In this document: positions 57,130-60,000 of the stretch, piece after piece | How positions within the stretch are numbered: the stretch's first letter is position 1 | Layout of the letters: the number at the start of each line of letters is the position of its first letter | Source: Cryptomeria japonica | Taxonomy: Eukaryota; Streptophyta; Pinopsida; Cupressales; Cupressaceae | Length of the DNA: 60,000 bases | Reading direction: 5' to 3' | Assembly (NCBI RefSeq): GCF_030272615.1 | Contig: NC_081414.1 | Location: forward strand, 517,001-577,000 | Notes under the pieces: model-generated | Told to the model about the DNA's origin: nothing | Seen by the model: the letters and a program-made list of their open reading frames with translations, nothing else | Database searches by the model: none | Translations under genes and position numbers: made by a program

Positions 57130-58080
57130 CTTATTACTAGGAGAAGTACCAGGATTAGGATCTCTAAGATTGGGATCTGCAAAAGCCTAAAGGCTATTAA
57201 CATATGAAATGCATTTTGTTAATAACATCACCATAATGCAACATAAATGATACATGAAAGCTTTGAGATCAAATTGAAAAGGAAATGAACTTGAAATCCT
57301 TACAACACAGTATGACCAAGTGCTATGAATGAAAAGAAGCAACACGCAATGAAAAAAGCCATTATCTAGCACATGATTGTAATAAATATATGTTAAAAAT
57401 AATGTAATCATATGTGAAATAGAAAGTAAATCTAGTCCATTGATTGCCATTGAAAGTCTCTTAATTAAAATCTTTAAAAAGAAGATCTAAACTTAGGACC
57501 TTTTATGAAAATTAATTTAAAAGTTAAGAGTGTTGAAATTTGAATTTGTTTTCGACCTTAAGAGGTGTTAAAATTGATAAAGTACGCCAATTTCCTAGAT
57601 TTAAGCAAAAAAATACAGGCAATTCTGACTCCCAAAATTTCGGGAAAAAAGCTAGGGACCGAGTGCAAAGCGTACCTGGTCCGACCAACTTTTTCCAAAA
57701 TTTTCTAAGATTATTGAAATTATGATTTTATTACAAAATTAAAAAAAAAAACAGCTGATTTGGAAATGTCTAGATTGGTCATATTAGCAGTCAAAGGTCG
57801 AAATAGGAGATTCTTAAAAATTAGGGTTTTTCTTTTTAACCACTTAATTTGCAAAATGAAAAGACATATTTGAATTACAATTTTGAAATAGAAATCAAAT
57901 CTGAAATAAACAACTAAAATGCTACACTTCACAAGCTTAATTTCCTTAAAATGAAAAATTAGGATTTATATACAATTAACCTCTAAAATTTGCAAAAAAA
58001 TCAAACTTGAAAATGAAAATTTGAAATTCAAATTGTAATTATTTAGATCTAACAATAAGGAATCATAATTAAGATGAAAG
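57130..58080 (-). other. 5' untranslated leader between PBS and gag
   Basis: About 950 bp, AT-rich, with no supported gene. ORFs at 57187-57450 (-), 57540-57725 (+) and 57720-57932 (-) lack motifs. A long leader before gag would fit a gypsy element. Confidence 0.4.
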
Positions 58081-58095
58081 ACGTCGGGCTCACCA
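58081..58095 (-). other. Primer binding site, non-iMet type (TGGTGAGCCCGACGT)
   Basis: Starts with TGG, three bases inside the LTR end ...CTTTACA (58099), minus strand. It is not the initiator-Met type used by the other elements here. Its 15 bases should pair with the 3' end of a tRNA ending in ...CACCA, which I cannot name with certainty. Confidence 0.65.
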
Positions 58096-58098
58096 AAA

Positions 58099-59220
58099 TG
58101 TAAAGTGGAAAATTGGATCCTAGTGGTTCCCTACCTAGGAGAGAGAAAGTAAACCACTAGGATGATTTTCACTTGGGAGATACTTTACATTCAAAAGAGG
58201 GGATTGAATCTACTAGATCCAAATCCAAGGGGAATAAGGATGTGAATGCCAAGTGGATTGCAAGGATTGGAATGCAATTTGCCCTCTTTTGTAAATAGAT
58301 ATATTGACTATGAAGAAAATGAAGACAAAATGGGTGAAATAAGGAGCTACCGATTAGGGATCGCGTTGTAACTTCGGATCTGAGATATTTAGATTGATAC
58401 GGACCTGCCTTGCAAATTTGGAGAAAATTCGTTAGGACCAGGTTGAAGTTGCACCTGGTCCTCCGAAAAATCTGCACACTGAAAATGGTTTTATCATCTC
58501 TGAAAATGAAGCCCAAACCTACAATTACAGTCGCGCACCTACAACCTACACATAGAAAAGAAGGGAAAAAGGGTTGTGGATAGGAGTTTTCCTTAGTCAA
58601 ACCCCGATTGAGGAATCAACCTTGAAAGAAAGTAATTGCAAATTCTTAAATGTGAATAATGGAAATGTATACCTTGTAGATCTGTAATTTGTCGATGATG
58701 GTTGCTTTGCTTCTTGAATGTAATCACAAGTGTTGCATGAAATGACATGTAACATGACAAAACCCTAACACACACATGCTTGCAAATGAATGTTGTAATG
58801 TTGCTCCAATGGATGAATGAAGAAGACACATGAAGAAGGGGATGTTTGAAGACTTGAAGACTTGAACATTTGACAATGATAATGAAGTCCTCCTCTTGAA
58901 TTTTGCTTATCTTTGCTTGTTGTTGTATATCTCAAAATGAGAGGACTAAATCCCTTTTTATACTAGCTTAGGAGAATCAATTTTCATCTCACTGAAGGCT
59001 GGCATAGATAGATTTGAATCCCGAAGAGCAAACTAGGTTCAAGGGATGGATGGACCCATATTAGGGGCACCTTAAGAGGGAGGACAGGGGCACCATGCCC
59101 CTGTCCTACCCTATTTGGGGCCTGGATAGGGTCACAAGGTGATACCAGGGCTAAAACAGGAGGAAATTTGTAATGATGATGCAAAGGGGGGTCCCAATTG
59201 GATAGAAATATGTAGTCACA
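58099..59220 (-). repeat. 5' LTR of a gypsy-like element (about 1.12 kb)
   Basis: The inner end at 58099 is fixed by the PBS and by the matching fragment at 30554-30918. A minus-strand TATA box (TATAAAAAGGGA, 58951-58962) fits its orientation. The outer end is proposed at 59220, where the minus strand starts TGTGACTACATATTTC, giving TGT...ACA ends. This outer end is not confirmed because no second full copy is in the window. ORFs at 58169-58600, 58593-58829 and 58984-59184 are not supported as genes. Confidence 0.65.
58951..58962 (-). promoter_or_regulatory. TATA box in the 58.1-59.2 kb LTR
   Basis: TATAAAAAGGGA on the minus strand, placed about 260 bp from the proposed LTR start, as expected for a U3 promoter. 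Confidence 0.55.
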
Positions 59221-60000
59221 AAGGTGAGGGCCTAAAATACGGTCGCAATTCTATGATGCTACACAATCACTAGCTCAGAATAATTGTGGAGGAATTAGGC
59301 CATAAGAAGCAAACATTGATGAAGTAGAACGACAAATAACTAAGCAAGTGGGACATCAATTGACATTATTTTTTAAACACCAATGAGCAAATAAAAAAGA
59401 TTGGGGGGGGGGGGGAAAGAATTAGGATTGCCATGTGTGGACAAAGTAGATTGGACAGAATAAAGCATATTAGATGTCAAAGAGTTTAACCCAACCTAGG
59501 AACATATGAAAAAAAAATATCTGTGAGCGAGTTATATATTAAATATTAAAAATTTAAATAAAAAATTATAAATTATAAATTAAGGGAATTGCGAGGTTAT
59601 TATTTACACTACTGAGGAGTCGATTGCATCATCTTAGGTCCAAGATCCGTGTAATGTCCTACCCCAAATTGCAACCAATTTTTTTCACTTCTTTCACCCA
59701 CCTAGCTATGAAGGTAATTTGTGAAACAATCGGTAGCCTTGTCGCATTCTTTACCATAATATTATAACAAACAAATTGCATGTGTATAATGTGACATAGT
59801 TTAGGTTTGTTGTTAATGAGCACATAGGTTTATGTGGAATTAAAAGTACATGCATTAATTGAGAATAATGATTTTAATTTTTCTTCACATCTAAACTGAA
59901 ACAAGAGTCAAGTTCCTTATTTTGCATCAACAAATAAGTTACAAGAACAAACTTGATACTTTTCTAACCTCTCAAGTACAAATATTAATTTTCACTGATT
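59221..60000. other. Unassigned non-coding flank
   Basis: AT-rich, no gene seen. It holds a run of about 14 G at 59403-59416 and a TGTAATGTCC word at 59650 that resembles LTR termini elsewhere in the window. Confidence 0.5.

Noticed and set aside
52312-58098. A single gypsy element from the chromovirus pol to the LTR at 58.1 kb
   Set aside because: Protease homology ends at about 55590 and the gag remnant is of a different type. The LTR at 58099 is not the same sequence as the chromovirus LTR at 30919/52311, so they are treated as two elements.

Overview
The window is a stretch of nuclear DNA from a seed plant with a large, repeat-filled genome. A gymnosperm is plausible, but nothing here names the species. 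The evidence is a dense mix of plant-type LTR retrotransposons (Ty1/copia, Ty3/gypsy chromovirus, a very long-LTR non-autonomous element), a plant L1-type LINE with zf-RVT and RNase H domains, a SINE-like unit, and long AT-rich non-coding tracts. I found no intact host protein gene, no rRNA or tRNA gene and no CRISPR array.

Layout. 1-3.7 kb: LTR-like pieces, a retroelement C-terminal ORF, a broken RNase H-like gene and a candidate LTR with a PBS. 3.7-8.7 kb: mostly unassigned, with one LTR-like start. 8.7-14.0 kb: LTR fragments, then a nearly continuous minus-strand copia element whose 3' end is cut off at 9704. 14.0-15.7 kb: an unrecognised 237-residue helical ORF followed by an LTR-like TATA region. 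16.8-22.7 kb: a decayed minus-strand LINE split by a 1,414-bp solo LTR (TSD ATTAG). 22.7-30.5 kb: AT-rich, non-coding, with a SINE-like unit and several short tandem duplications.

30.5-59.2 kb is a nest of retrotransposons. A decayed minus-strand gypsy chromovirus (internal region 52.3-55.6 kb) has its 3' LTR split at TATCG by a 19.6-kb insertion. That insertion is a LARD-like element (31741-51346) with LTRs of about 4.0 kb, PBS and PPT, but no coding capacity in its 3.77-kb internal region. Its 5' LTR is itself split at CCGAC by a complete 7,688-bp copia element (40580-48267). LTR-LTR divergence estimated by eye (about 6% for the LARD, about 3% for the copia, both from short samples) agrees with the nesting order. 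Right of the chromovirus lie the gag remnant, PBS and 5' LTR of another gypsy-like element (about 56.2-59.2 kb). A fragment of the same LTR family abuts the chromovirus LTR at 30.55-30.92 kb.

The elements do not work together as a pathway. The LARD has every cis signal needed for reverse transcription but no protein, so it would depend on proteins from another element. The copia polyprotein is disabled largely by CGA-to-TGA type stops, as expected after silencing by cytosine methylation.
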